Source: Ariolimax columbianus
Lineage: Eukaryota > Mollusca > Gastropoda > Stylommatophora > Arionidae
Assembly: GCA_036924085.1 (NCBI GenBank)
Contig: JAVGWX010000007.1
Location: 74,850,948-74,914,947 of the forward strand
Direction: 5' to 3'
Length of the DNA stretch: 64,000 nt
Each line of letters opens with the position of its first letter. Position 1 is the stretch's first letter. The notes beneath the pieces were generated by a model. That model saw nothing but the letters and a program-made list of their open reading frames with translations. It did not search any database and was not told the DNA's origin. This document shows positions 20,232 through 33,009 of the stretch, piece after piece. The position numbers and the translations under genes are program-made.

Positions 20232-21475
20232 TCAAAAGATGGCATCACAAATGAAATAATTAAAAATCTAGATCAAGGGGCAAGAAGAAAACTCCTGAAA
20301 ATCTTCAACCAATAATGGAGCACGGGTAAGATCCCAGAGCAGTGAGGGGAGGCTATCATTATCCCCATCAGAAAACCAAAAAAAAAAGGACAAGACAAGC
20401 AAAGAAAGATAGACCAATAAGTCTGCTCAGTTGTGTTGGAAAAGTCATGGAAAAAATGGTAAACGCAAGACTAATAAAACATTTAGAAAAAACAATCTCC
20501 TCCAAGCTACAGCATAAACAACATCGCAATAAGTACAGAGATCCCAGGAATCAGAAGAAAAGACCAATACAGTGTCCAGGAGCTGAAAACTTTAACGCAG
20601 ACAATGATTGAGGAAAAATTTAATACCAAGGAATGGACACAGGTGTACACAGATGGTTCAGCAGAGGGGGCAGGTCGAAACGGACCAGGAGGCATATTCA
20701 TAAGACACAAAAGTGGAAACATAACAGAAAAGGCCCTTCCAACAGGAAAGTTGTCCACAAACCTCAGAGCAGAATCGATAGCCCTCCTGCAAGCACTGAG
20801 AATACTTCAAACAGAAAGGCAACCATCAACAAAAATAGCTGTATTCACACACTGCAGAGTACTATTAGAGACAATACAAAAAATAAGCAACGAATCACTG
20901 TTATCAGAGATCAGAGCAGAACTAGGAAAAACTCTAGAGATCCTCAACAATAGCGCTCCAATGGCTACCCTCCCATTCCGGAATCACAGGAAACGAGAGA
21001 GCTGACGCTCTAGCAAAAGATTGCAGAAAAAAAGGCACGATTTAATCTACTAACACCATACAGAGAGATCAAGAACATCATAAGAAATCAGTATATACAC
21101 CAATGGAGAGAAGACAGAAACATAAGCAGTACACCAGACCCAATTCACCAACTCAAAAGAAATCAATAGACTACCTTATTTCGCCTGAGAACTGGTCACT
21201 GCAGACTGCTAGAACATCTATACCGACTAAAGATCTCACACGCCGATGTATGCCTATGTGGAACAGGAGGCCAGAATCCTGAGCATATTCTACAGGAATG
21301 GCCACTCTATGGAGAAATGAGATACCAGCCCTGGCCAGAGTGTGCGAAGCTGAGACAAAAGCTGTGGGGCAGCCGCTCCGACCTGGTGAAGACTACAGAC
21401 TGCATCATGGCGACTGGCCTGTGGATATAGCATGACCAAAAGATCATGAACGTAAAGAAGAAGACGGAAAGGAAA
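20232..21475 (+). mobile_element. RT-RNase H LINE (family E), internally deleted
   Basis: A second I-superfamily-like element. It starts in RT (GITNEIIKNLDQGARRKLL, PISLLSCVGKVMEKMVNARL), then jumps at about 20510, with most of the RT palm and thumb missing, to a linker and an RNase H domain: WTQVYTDGSAEGAG, RAESIALLQALRIL and GNRADALAKD-like sequence. The C-terminal knuckle CLCGTGGQNPEHILQEW and a GAAGAAGA tail near 21455 follow. The protein layout resembles family N, but the sequence is clearly diverged. Frameshifts occur near 20380 and 20980. It cannot be active. Confidence 0.72.
20604..21005 (+). pseudogene. Family E RNase H frame
   Basis: 133-codon frame with YTDGSAEGAGRNGPGGIF, LSTNLRAESIALLQALRIL and AVFTHCRVLLETI. 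YTDGS and the E of RAES are intact, but the third acidic position reads THC where TDS or TDA is expected. The frame breaks before the last motif (GNRADALAKD is readable in another frame at about 20990-21020). Confidence 0.68.
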
Positions 21476-21709
21476 CGAAAATGTCCACAGTCTAGTAAAA
21501 GAGGGAGTGAAACTGATTCATGAAGAATACATGGAATACATTTCATCATCACTCTCTGGTTTCAATCTTCTCCGTTCAGGCCTCTCTCATTATATTTATT
21601 TGGAGTATTTTAGTCACGTGGCTCATAATGATAAACTGTGCCGTGTTTTTCATGTGAAATGGCTCCTAGTTTCTTGGCAATGCTATGGATATGGATTACA
21701 GTAGATCAC
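21476..21709. other. Unassigned DNA
   Basis: Short spacer between two LINE pieces. Nothing recognised. Confidence 0.35.
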
Positions 21710-21895
21710 GCTGTATGTATCAACCGTTTAATAATGTTATTATCATCTCTTTGAAACATTCTCCCTCAACGGGGATATCATCGAGTCCTGGTACACTTCC
21801 TTTGTGTATTTGTCGTATAGCGGCTCGCACTTCTGTTCTACGCATTGATGGGCAAGTGCTTCGGCCTTGGATATTTAATTATGATTTGTCGCCAA
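21710..21895 (-). pseudogene. LINE RT start scrap
   Basis: Minus strand reads RRTEVRAAIRQIHKGSVPGL, then DDIPVEGECFKEMIITLLN. This matches the EV..AI..LK.GK.PG.D.IP.E motif at the start of many LINE RT domains. It is only a short fragment. Confidence 0.5.
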
Positions 21896-21930
21896 CATAG
21901 AAGTAACAGACGCCTTTTGGCCATCCTTCT

Positions 21931-22640
21931 GCGAGGCGCGTTCAAATCAAACCGAGACTTTTTGTTCTAGTTCTACCTGAATGGGTTAAAACGTGCTGGA
22001 ACTACTATCATTAGTTAGGGGCATTTATTATTGCTAGGTGGTCCATCTGTCTAGGACCAGTCACGACAAAGATACATAAAATGGCGTAGAGCGTGTTGTG
22101 GTGAAGTCCATTGCGATAGAAGAAGTGAAAACTGCGGAAACTTACAGAAGACTGCAATAACAATTCAGTGATGAGACACTCAGCCGTACTAAGACATTTG
22201 AACGGTGTAAACGTTTTAGAGACGGCCGTACATCCGTGAGTGATGATCCCGGACTTGGTGGCAACAACAGTAATTTATGTGAATTTCCTGATTGTGGAAC
22301 GCCTTGTCCTGTAAAATCGACTTATAACAGTACATACGCATTCTGAGGGATGTGCATAGCCGTCTCAACAAAAAACGTCTTAGCTTGATCACAAAGAGAA
22401 TCCTGCTTCTGCAAGATAACGCTCGACCCCATACGGCTCACCGCACTATGTGTCATCTGCAGCAACCGATCTGGGAAGTATTGCAACATCCACCTGATAG
22501 CCCAGACCTCGTTCAAAGCAGTTTCCACCTGTAAAACCCATAAAAGTATTCCATAGAGGTCAGTATTTCAACACTGATGACGAAGTGAAACAGACTGTTC
22601 TGGATTGGTTCAGACATGCTGATAAATCATCATACACTGT
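21931..22640 (+). mobile_element. Mariner-type DNA transposon fossil
   Basis: Starts with a terminal-repeat-like GCGCGTTCAAATCAAACCG followed by AGACTTTTTG. The N-terminal DNA-binding part reads TYRRLQ-QFSDETLSRTKTFE, CKRFRDGRTSVSDDPG. The C-terminal part reads KRILLLQDNARPHTAHRTMC and WEVLQHPPDSPDL. The DNARPHTA and HPP-SPDL motifs are diagnostic of mariner transposases. The section containing the first catalytic Asp is deleted (about 22265-22330), and the PSDFHLF-type third Asp reads QSSFHL. No matching 3' terminal repeat found. Confidence 0.78.
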
Positions 22641-23820
22641 TTTTTTTTTTTGCTTAGATGTTTGCCTCACTAGTTTCTACTGGCGGAGGCACGCCATTTT
22701 CCACCCCAGACCGTAGTCCATTGAGCGATATCAGGACGCATAAACCAGTGCTTGGATGCATGTGTGCATCTGTATGTACCTATGCTAGGTTTGTGCGCCC
22801 TCAGAAGCTAGCCCAACCAAAGTGCAATGGAAGGGCTTTACCACGAGGGCGCGTGTGAAAGTTGTGCAAGGGTGTGACTGTGGGATAGAGTAAAATGAAA
22901 CAGAGTGAGGTGAGAAACGCTGGGATAGATGCATAAACGTAGCAGGAGATTATTTTAAAAATAAATGGAATTTTGACTTCTTAAGAAAAGTATTGTTTTT
23001 CTTACCAAAAAAAAAAAAAAAAGTTCCAGTTTTGATTTTAATACCCCTAGTATTAAACTATCCTTCCCACCTGCTAATTAACCATCTTTATATTTCAAGC
23101 GTACAGTAGCATCTACTTGTTTATAAACAGATATTGCGTCCCTTTCGTGAACCATTTCGACATATCTCCATTTTTAGTTTAGCTGTTATTCTATTTCTTC
23201 GCAGCATTTATTTCAATTTTATTTAAGTAATCTATCATCTACTTTTTTCCAACTTTCCCTTCCCTCTTTCATCCATCAATTGTAAAACGTGACATGTCAT
23301 CAGTTTCGTCTTAGCACTGCGCGTTACATCCGTTCTGATGCTAGCTACGGCACTTCCTTTGCATTTTTTTATACTTGGAAATCTCAACACTATTAAAACT
23401 TAGCTAGCAAAATGGCGCCGGCAGAAGAAATCTTCTGCTAGATTCTGTCGGTTCCTTAAAACGGATCCTTTGTTCCGGTCAGTGACTCACCTTCACCAGG
23501 TGCGTTTAGATCTCCTACATCCCTCCCTCTGCCCACCACAACCGTCTGCCTTTTCCTTGTCTGACAGCACGTGTACTGTGCCACTGAGAGCGAGTGCCAA
23601 AAAGCCCTTTTTGTTTGTTTGTTGTATTTCTAAGAAACACAAAACGAGAGTGACCACGTGAAGAGTATAAAACCAACAACTAACATTGCTATTGTGTGAT
23701 GTTCCAGGCTCATTGAGTATGTTTGTATGCAGCGTGCACATAAACTCAGGATAATTAGCTAGGGCAAACACAAAAGACAGCAAACGTGTTCTAAAAACGA
23801 GCTTGGTAACGATTTTCTCA
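22641..23820. other. Unassigned low-copy DNA
   Basis: Contains poly-T (22640-22655) and poly-A (about 23008-23023) tracts and overlapping short frames (plus 23470-23661, minus 23493-23783) without recognisable domains. Confidence 0.4.
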
Positions 23821-23824
23821 AATG

Positions 23825-24380
23825 ATGTAATACACGAAGAAGTGATTAAATTGTTTATGTTATAAAAATGTACTAATTGATTACAATAATTTATAAATTT
23901 GTTACATGATCAACATGTATACAAGTAATAAACGGTTAACACGTACACATGAGTTGAAACTTATAAATTAAATAAATTACATTTTAAAATGTGTGAAATG
24001 ATTAATTTTAAAATGTGATTAAAGGAGGACTAATTGTATATAAACTATTAATTATAAATAGATAAAATGATTGAAAGTGTCAATGAATTACATTTCTTCA
24101 AATAAATATGGTAAATTATCGAAATATATAAATGGCTTACATTATTTAAATTAATGAGTAAACTGAATGATTACAACTAACACAAAGTAATTAATTTGCT
24201 AACATATATCAATAATTAAAATATTAAAATGGTTACATGATTAAACTGTTTAGATGGATTACTTAAAAACATTTACAATTAAATCGTTAAATTGTACACA
24301 CGAATCCTGTGGTCTACAATAAATTATAAAAAACGATTCAATGATTACAAATTGTTCAAGTATAAATCGTTACGTCTTAG
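23825..24380. repeat. AT-rich degenerate repetitive tract
   Basis: About 550 bases dominated by ATTA/TAAA words, with recurrent motifs such as AAATGATTACA and AATTACATTTTAAAATG. It looks like a decayed AT-rich satellite; I cannot fix a period. Confidence 0.45.
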
Positions 24381-24966
24381 TAACCTCTAAGAATTTGATA
24401 CATTTACGACGGGGGAAATAGTCGTCCCATATCTCTGACACTGTGGTTAAGTCAGCCTCTGACGCCGTGGTTAAGTCAGCTAGTAGGATGTTTTGTTAAC
24501 TATTCCCTACATTTCTATGAACTCTAAGACATTTGCAATGACATGCTTTGTTGAGGTAATGACTGACATAGTTGAAATAATACATTTGAAAAATAAACAA
24601 ATGTTTGAATTAGTGAGTAATTACACGAAACACAGTACTCGTGAGAACAATGAATACTTCTCTACCGGCAAGCATAAATTTGTGCATCATTGCAACGTGG
24701 AAATTAAGTTCGTGTAGCCGTTTCTGAGCTATAGGGACTTTCATCTAAGTACAAAAAATGTTCAATGCCCGTTGTTTCTGACTTTCCATTCGAGGTAGCT
24801 AAAGGGTGCATCACCCGATACGGACCTTTAATGAAGCGACTTCCGAACTCACATGTATTCCATTTTTCTGGCTTCTCCGTGTTTATGGGTTGTGTTTCCC
24901 GTGATTTCGTTCAAACCTAGAAGTCTCTTTCACACCCAACACGCTTGACACTGACCTCCTGTGTTC
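24381..24966. other. Unassigned low-copy DNA
   Basis: Nothing recognised apart from a short direct repeat (GTGGTTAAGTCAGC) near 24440-24480. Confidence 0.4.
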
Positions 24967-25052
24967 TATAACTATAATGTTCTATAACTATAATGTTCTA
25001 TTACTATAAAGTTCTATAACTACAATGTTCTATAACTATAATGTTCTATAAC
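24967..25052. repeat. 16-bp tandem repeat, about 5.5 copies
   Basis: Unit CTATAACTATAATGTT with single-base variants. Confidence 0.9.
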
Positions 25053-25489
25053 TGTCAGTGTAAGAGAAAACTCTTAGATGTCTTCTGTTTTTGAGTGCAT
25101 AGGACTTTGTTTCTTGCCACTATCACCCACGCATTCATCTTGACCTGCGCGCACTGCTCTGGACAGGTGTAGTCGCTCTGTCATCAGCAAATAGGAGATC
25201 TAAGATAGGTGCTTCTTTCACTTTTATGAAGAATTGTTGACGTCTGAGATTAAATGGAAACCCTTTGTGTATTAATGTTGCTGGATTTCATCTACTTTAT
25301 TCTTGAGCGAAGCATCCAGCATGGCCTTGATCTGGTTCTGGATAGTCTTGCAAATATTGGTGAAGATAGCCTTTGTATAAGAGGTGGACACATCGTCTTG
25401 GTGGAACCCGAACAGATGATGTTGTTAATTCTAACGGTTTTAAAAGCCTTTTCGTTTTGATCATTCTAGTCGGGATTCCTGTCCACAAG
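25053..25489. other. Unassigned low-copy DNA
   Basis: Overlapping frames at 25254-25460 (+) and 25297-25500 (-). Neither is recognised. Confidence 0.35.
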
Positions 25490-25800
25490 GAGAAGTGCAC
25501 TCTTTCGTGCGCTCTGGGAAAGCCGTTAAGTGGCGGGTTGCAGTAGTTTCACTCACATCCCAAGCGTTTGGTGGAGAAAGGCTGAGATTCTCTTGACTGG
25601 TGTGTTATGCTTGACTTTATCTGCGTGACGCCCACTACTCTTGGGATCACGTCGATCACGACCTGGCTAGCCAGAATGATATGAGATAGTCTTTTTTCAG
25701 GGAGAACTACATTTAAGTGAGGTGGGAGTCATGTTAAGTATGTATCAGCTAAACCTGAATAACATTGCCTGACCAGACGTTAGTTTCCTCTCCCCAAATC
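25490..25800 (-). mobile_element. Pearl-like element, diverged short copy
   Basis: In minus orientation: 5' end GGGGAGAGGAAACTAACGTC, TGGTCAGGC, then one core-like unit (TTCAGGTTTAGCTGATACAT), then CATGACTCCCACCTCACTT as at the 52675 junction, then a faint 3' domain (TTGGGATGTGAGTGAAACTA). The match at the 5' end to 48838-48878 is good; the rest is weak. Confidence 0.45.
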
Positions 25801-27180
25801 CTTTCACAATGGTTCATTTCCTCTCTATACTATATCCAGGCATTGTTAGTGATGGATAGATCGTGAGTGGCAGAGAAGCTCAACATTAGATGCCCAACTA
25901 TCTACATATGCAATATGTGTGGCTAAACGACATGTTGCATTTGCATTTATTAGAGTAAAGACACATGTGATTGCTGCGTCTTGGAATGGATCGTATCACT
26001 TTGGGTTGACATCTCAATGATCCCCAGCTCATTGACCTACATTAGTATTAAGTATGGAATACATGTCAGAAACAATTGGCTGTGTTTATGGCGAATGCAC
26101 AGCCGCAGGTTCTGCAGTCCGCTAACCTGAAGGCTTTACGAAGAATCCTTTAGCACGCTGCAGACAAACGGGGACGCCCAGATTATCACACTGTCACAAA
26201 AAAAAATTTTGAAATTTTTTTCCTCTAAGTACGGAGACCCTACCGATAGCCATTTTTATACTGCTGGATTCGTCACGTCCATCTACACACGCTTTTTGCC
26301 GATAAAAGTATCGTATGTTAGATCTTGTAAATTTATTTATTTCATTTGTTTAGATGAAAGAACTACGCTTGAATTGGAAACTAATAGTTGTGTCGATATT
26401 GTAAACACAGTATCGATTCTTTGTTTTGGTTTCCATGGTTTTCTATCGGAGAGACGGGGCCTAGCCGGGAAAGTTCAAATATTTAAATTTTTTCAAAAAA
26501 TGTCACATTCATCTTCTTGTATCTCAGAAACTAACAAACACACAACAACAACAATAACATCAACAAGTTCTTTATTCAATTGTGTCTCTAAACACAAGAA
26601 AATCATATTTATTGACCAACAAACAGAACAGTTACAATTTTTGAAAGTTGCAAAATTGAGAAATGTGAAAAATTTTCAAAAATTCAGTGTGGCGTGCTAA
26701 AGGTCAAAGTTTGATCTGGTCTGTCGTAACTAGAACACGTTTTGTGTTCTTGGAGGTTGGTTCGTACCATCAGGCAGGTGGATCTTCGGAATTAGTCATT
26801 GAAAGCGAATTTGCTCAAGTCATTAGATAGCTGTGGTTATGGTTCCAGAGAATTTGTTACGCGCCAGCCGGTTTTGCACGCTGTATATGGGGCTGAACTT
26901 GATCCAAGATTCTCTGTCAATTTGATTCAGGTCTGGTTAAGTTTTATTATTGCGTTTCAAGATGACGAATGGCAACAGTCTTGCGAGAAAATTAAAAAAA
27001 TACTAATTAACGGCTGCTTGTCATCTAATGGTAAACTTGTACCGCAAATGAATAGTTACAAATGCGACCTACATATCCTCTCATGTTTGTGGGTAGAGCT
27101 CAGCATTCATCCATTAAGCGGTGGTTAAGGAGAGCTGGAAATATGGTCATCTACCCTGTGTTCTAGAAATTATAAACCAC
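25801..27180. other. Low-copy DNA with two unassigned open frames
   Basis: Contains plus-strand frames 26209-26700 (163 codons) and 26799-27128 (109 codons). Their composition is AT-driven (poly-F, I, K, S), no domain is recognisable, and no splice or promoter signal stands out. Frames of this size are expected by chance in 64 kb. Confidence 0.35.
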
Positions 27181-27195
27181 AAGAAAATGCATGCA

Positions 27196-27270
27196 TGCGT
27201 GTGTGTATGTGTACGTACGTGCGTGAGTGTGTGTATATATGTATGAATGTATTTATATATGTATGTTGTA
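27196..27270. repeat. (GT)n-rich microsatellite
   Basis: GTGTGTATGTGTACGTACGTG and similar interrupted GT/TA repeats. Confidence 0.7.
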
Positions 27271-27669
27271 TTTATGCAAGTGGACACATACGCATAAACC
27301 TGTGGGCATGATGGGAGTCACATGTATCAGCCATATGTAGACAACATTCACAGACATGTGCGCATACAGATAGAGCACATATTATATTTCAACAAATTGT
27401 GTTTAAATGTTATTTTTTTTTAAACCGTTCCAAACGTCAATCCGCCACATCTCTGAACTGATCCGTGCCCAATGACAAGCATTCGGCATTTTCCGGAATC
27501 ATCCGATCCGCAGAACAGGCTGTGTTGTGTGAGTGATACGGTAGAACATCTGGAGTTTGTTAATACCTTCTGGTTAGTCTTCATCATGATTCTTTGTTCA
27601 GTCGTCCCACTGAGCGTTTGCGTTATTCAAAGTTTAGTTTTACTATTTTATTTCTCCCTTGGAATGAAA

Positions 27670-27890
<221 letters not shown>

Positions 27891-27944
27891 GAGAGGTGAG
27901 ATAGGTAGAGAATGGGAGAGGGCCAAAGCGAGAGTGGAAGTCGA

Positions 27945-29565
27945 TTGAATATTTGTTCATAGACTAGCCCACGATGAAATAAGCTTATTGAATGTTTATT
28001 TATAGACTAGCCCACGTTGAAAGAAGCTCATTGAATGTTTGTAGACTAGCTCTCGATGAAATAAGCTCATTGAATGTTTGTAGACTAGCTCTCGATGAAA
28101 TAAGCTCATTGAATGTTTGTTTGTAGACTAGCCCACGATGAAATAAGCTCATTGAATGTTTGTTTGTAGACTAGCCCACGATGAAATAAGCTCATTGAAT
28201 GTTTGTTTGTAGACTAGCCCACGATGAAATAAGCTCATTGAATGTTTGTTTGTAGACTAGCCCACGATGAAATAAGCTTATTGGATGTTTATTTACAGAC
28301 TAGCCCACGTTGAAATAAGCTCATTGAATGTTTGTAGACTAGCTCTCGATGAAATAAGCTCATTGAATGTTTGTAGACTAGCTCTCGGTGAAATAAGCTC
28401 ATTGAATGTTTATTTGTAGACTAGCCCACGTTGAAAGAAGCTGATTGAATGTTTGTTTGTAGACTAGCCCACGTTGAAAGAAGCTCATTGAATGTTTGTT
28501 TGTAGACTAGCCCACGATGAAATAAGCTCATTGAATGTTTGTTTGTAGACTAGCCCACGATGAAATAAGCTCATTGAATGTTTGTTTGTAGACTATCCCA
28601 CGATGAAATAAGCTCATTGAATGTTTGTTTGTAGACTAGCCCACGATGAAATAAGCTCATTTGAATGTTTATTTGTAGACTAGCCCACGATGAAATAAGT
28701 TCATTGAATGTTTGTTTGTAGACTAGCCTACGATGAAATAAGCTCATTGAATGTTTATTTGTAGACTAGCCCACGTTGAAAGAAGCTGATTGAATGTTTG
28801 TTTGTAGACTAGCCCACGATGAAATAAGCTGATTGAATGTTTGTTTGTAGACTAGCCCACGATGAAATAAGCTCATTTGAATGTTTATTTGTAGACTAGC
28901 TCACGATGAAATAAGTTCATTGAATGTTTGTTTGTAGACTAGCCTACGATGAAATAAGCTCATTGAATGTTTATTTGTAGACTAGCCCACGTTGAAAGAA
29001 GCTGATTGAATGTTTGTTTGTAGACTAGCCCACGATGAAATAAGCTCATTGAATGTTTGTTTTTAGACTAGCCCACGATGAAATAAGCTCATTGAATGTT
29101 TGTTTGTAGACTAGCCCACGATGAAATAAGCTCATTGAATGTTTATTTGTAGACTAGCCCACGATTAAATAAGCTCATTGAATATTTGTTTGTAGACTAG
29201 CCCACGATGAAATAAGCTCATTGAATGTTTATTTGTAGACTAGCCCACGTTGAAAGAAGCTGATTAAATGTTTGTTTGTAGACTAGCCCACATTGAAAGA
29301 AGCTCATTGAATGTTTGTTTGTAGACTAGCCCACGATGTAATAAGCTCATTGAATGGTTATTTATAAACTAGCCCACGATGAAATAAGCTCAATGAATGT
29401 TTATTTGTAGACTAGCCCACGATGAAATAAGCTCATTGAATGTTTGTAGACTAGCCCACGATGAAATATGCTCATTGAATGTTTGTAGACTAGCCTACAA
29501 TGAAATAAGCTCATTGAATGTTTGTAGACTAGCCCACAATGAAAGAAGCTCATTCAAGAGTGTGA
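27945..29565. repeat. 43-bp satellite array, about 38 copies
   Basis: The unit contains GTAGACTAGCCCACGATGAA, ATAAGCTCATTGAATGTTTG and TTT. A 39-bp variant lacks the second TTTG. Recurrent sub-variants (ACGTTGAAAGAAGCTGATTG; GCTCTCGATG) recur at intervals, suggesting duplication of multi-unit blocks. The 39-bp units at the right end leave a short open frame (SLNVCRLAHDEI), an artefact. Confidence 0.95.
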
Positions 29566-29584
29566 CAAATATAATATATTTGGT

Positions 29585-29708
29585 GATGTGTATCATCATC
29601 GTTATGTGTATCACCATCGCCATGTGTATCACCATCGCCATGTGTATCACCATCGCCATGTATATCACCAAGTATATCATCATCATGATATGTATCGTCA
29701 TCGTCATG
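29585..29708. repeat. 18-bp tandem repeat
   Basis: Unit CATGTGTATCACCATCGC, several exact copies then diverging to TCATCATCATG. Confidence 0.88.
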
Positions 29709-29939
29709 TAGAATGTTCTTTGTAGAGCGACGTTCTCGTGACAGCCGATTTGAAAGACTCGATCTCTGGTCAGCTCTCCTGTATTTGTCACCATCGTTCT
29801 AATAACCTCTTTAGTGGTATAATGCCCATCTTCTTTTCCACCTGCCTCTTCCTTCCTTGCCATAAACCTATGGCACCTTTTTATTTTCTCCAGAATGGTT
29901 TTGGCCAGAATAGCCGAGACAATATCAGCGCTTGCACGT

Positions 29940-30225
29940 GCGAGAAAATGTGTGTGGTGTGTGAGTGTGGGTGTATGTGTGGTGTGTATGCGAGTATATA
30001 TGTTTGGTTTGTGTGAGTATATGTGTGTGGTGTGTGTGTGTGTGTGTGTGAGTATATGTGTATGGTGTGTGTGTGTGTGTGAGTGTATGTGTGTTTGAGT
30101 ATATTTGTGGTGTGTGTGTGAGTGTGTGTGTGTGTCAGTATAAATGTGTGGTTTGTGTGAGTATATGTCTGAGGTGTGAGTATATGTGTAGGGTGTGTGA
30201 GTGGGTATATGTGTGTGATGTGATA
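29940..30225. repeat. (GT)n-rich tract
   Basis: Imperfect TGTGTGGTGTGTGTGAGTATATG repeats of variable length. Confidence 0.88.
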
Positions 30226-30484
30226 CGAGCAATCTTTGGAAAGATTCTTGTGATGGCCTTAGAAGGTAACGGAAGTGCATGTGTGAGTATAGCCAAGCAA
30301 CAGAAAGACTAAGGGAGCTTTGGTGAAGACCTCTTCCTGTCTACTCAACCAGATAGAAACTGTGTCCGAGTCACTCAAAACTTGATGTTAAGGCAGCCAG
30401 ATGAGAAAGATAATGCGTGTGCAGTGAAATACCAGACGGAAGTCTATACAGTGTTTGGCGGGAAGAGCTGTATCCAGGTTGTGA

Positions 30485-30690
30485 AAAGAAAGTACTGGCT
30501 GTATATATATTGAAAAAGGTACTGTTTGTGTGTAGACTGAGAGAAGTACTGGCTGTGTACGTATTGAAAAAAGTACTATTTGCAGGTAGATTCAGATATG
30601 TACTGGTTGTACACATATTGTGTTTAGTACCGTTTGCACGTGGATTGAGAGAAGTAATGGCTGTATACAAAGGTCTGCTTGTACACAGAA
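30485..30690. repeat. 54-bp tandem repeat, about 3.7 copies
   Basis: AAGTACTGGCTGT-type words recur at 30490, 30544, 30598 and 30652, exactly 54 bases apart. Being a multiple of three, it keeps a frame open across 30417-30812. Confidence 0.85.
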
Positions 30691-31795
30691 AGAGGGAAGT
30701 GCTGCATGTTCTGTTCTTAAGAATCGGCATCACTGAACCCCAATGTTTGCCAATAGGTTCTCAGTCCGTCTCAGTAATTAGCGAATTGTGTAGATACTTA
30801 TGGTTCCTGTAGCTCTGCAGGCCGTGTATAACTGATTCGTCTTTTGCAGTGTCGTCGTCCAAAAGGCAGTCATTGATAGACTAAAATAGAGGTAAATGTA
30901 TCCATTTCAATTATCAATACGGAAGGTTGTTGCCGTGTATGCCCCTCTCCGCTCAACAACAGCTTGTCCTCATACTATATAGCAGAGATTCTTCAACCTG
31001 ATTTCCCACTGTATAGCATCAAACGTTCGGAATATATGACTGCATTCCTCATTTGTGGTTTTTGTCCCAATCATGTCCCGCTATTAAATTCACTGCAAAT
31101 GAATTAGCTTGGATCATGAATTTATGGTATGGTTTTAAAATTCACACGACGAAGTTGTTATTTAATTCAGCTTATTTTCGTTATAAACACACGCACATAT
31201 ATAAATTGTACTAAATAGTCTATTCACATTTCTACAATAACTCATTTTAATAATAACAATAACTCAATAAAATTTAAATTTGTAATACTCAGATATCTAT
31301 TGCAGATGCACAAATATTTCTCTAAGGAGGCTAGACGTGAGGGTCATTTTCATGGCATTTCAAACCCAGAGAAGTCAAGCACTTTGAGTATAAGTTAACG
31401 ACCATTCTCACGCTGGGTCAAAGACAATGGAAGTCCATTTTTTCAGGACCACTTCTTAGAAAATAAAATAGAAGGTTAGTTTTTACAAAGACGTTATTAA
31501 ACGGGGAATTGATTAAATGTTTGATTGTAAAGAAACAGTTACATTAAATAAATTAAATGTTTGTCTGCTGAAGAACAAGGACATTGCTGTCTCAAAATCT
31601 ATATAATTAAAAAAACGGTAAGATGTATATTTTTCACCTTTCGCAAGTTTACAGGAAGAACAAAGAATTTCATTTGTGAAAGGTCACACCTAGTGCCGTC
31701 CAGAACAGTATTTACAATACAATTTATTATCCTCGACTTCAGTCCGGCAATTGTGCCGTACGCGAGGTAGTCAACAATGTCCTATATGATGTATG
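30691..31795. other. Unassigned low-copy DNA
   Basis: AT-rich from about 31080. No gene or element recognised. Confidence 0.4.
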
Positions 31796-31799
31796 ATCC

Positions 31800-32505
31800 T
31801 TCGCCGTGTCGAGCCATTTTGGATCTAGGTGTCTCAGCAGATCATCTCGTCATTGTACAGGACGGCGGCCACCTAAGCGTGTATGACCATTTAGCCACCA
31901 GAACTTCGCTCTGAGTGTCCGTCTATTGTCTGGCACGCGCACCACGTGACCAGCCCAATGATATTTGTTGAACAACGCGCCGATTACATCGCGGAAACTG
32001 GTGCGTTCCATGATTTCGGCTCTGTGGATTCTATGTCGGTTCATGATCCCGAGAATACGTATTCCCATAGGTTGTTGAGTAACGCGGAGTTTCTCAGCAT
32101 CCGCTGTTGCACAAATTCAACACCTCACATACGTAGATCATGGCTGGGATCTCCAGAGAATTAAAAATGTGTGTCCTTGCCATGGTGTCTTTCAGACGCA
32201 GGAGTATGTGCGTTGTGGCATTGTAGCAAATCCAGGCTGCAGCTCTTCGTCTGGAGATATTTCAGTCAACAGTTTGGATGGCATTTATTTCCAGCCCAGG
32301 TATATGGAGGCGCTAACATCTTCGACATGCTCATTTCCAAGATTGATCTCTCAGTTGCGGCAGTATGGATTTCTGAGACACTGCATCTTCTTTGTGTTCA
32401 TTCCTAGACCGACACTTCTGCCGACCTCGTCTGCTCGTTTAGGATGTGTTGGACTTCCTCAATGGTGTGGCGGATGAGAACAATGCCGTCCACAAAGTGT
32501 AGGTG
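31800..32505 (-). pseudogene. LINE RT C-terminal fragment (RTE-like)
   Basis: Minus strand. Degraded sequence upstream (ASIYLGWK-like), then MGIRILGIMNRHRIHRAEIM, ERTSFRDVIGALFNKYHWAG, HVVRVPDNRRTLRAKFWW and RLGGRRPVQ. The R-D-V-I-G...WAGHVVR...GRRPVQ order is typical of the end of an RTE-type RT protein. Several stops; palm motifs not seen. Confidence 0.6.
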
Positions 32506-33009
32506 TGTGAGGATTTAATCATCTATATTTATACTTAAATCGGTCCAACTCAACTGTTGGAAGATCAAGGCTGCTGTAACAAGTTTTGAAAAAAATGTGT
32601 CGCCTTAACTCGCCTTAACAGTGATATTTTATTGGCTGTACTGCAAGCCACGCTGATTGATTAGATCATTCCCGCAGAAAGCGTGCAGTAGAAAGTATTT
32701 AAGTAAAGAGAAATGAGTAGAAAATGTTATGATACCATTAAAGGTGTATCGAAGAATGATGAACCTAGTTTCGTTTTAAAATTGACAAACAATTGGGACT
32801 GTGATACAAAAATGAATGGTCATTTATTTAGAGTATGTTTTATTATTTTTCTAAACGTCCTTCTGTTCTTAGAAAAACGTCATCAAGTACTGAGGATGAA
32901 ATACATGTGTGGCTAACAAAGGAACACATTCAATTTATGAAAATGCTCCTCAAACTAGAATTGTTATCCCTTGCGACATAGACATTTCATATTGACAAGA
33001 TAATCGATG
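32506..33009. other. Unassigned low-copy DNA
   Basis: Nothing recognised. Confidence 0.4.

Noticed and set aside
26209..26700. 163-codon plus-strand frame in low-copy DNA
   Set aside because: Kept only as a note: AT-rich, rich in F/I/K/S, no domain, and of a length expected by chance in 64 kb of six-frame sequence.
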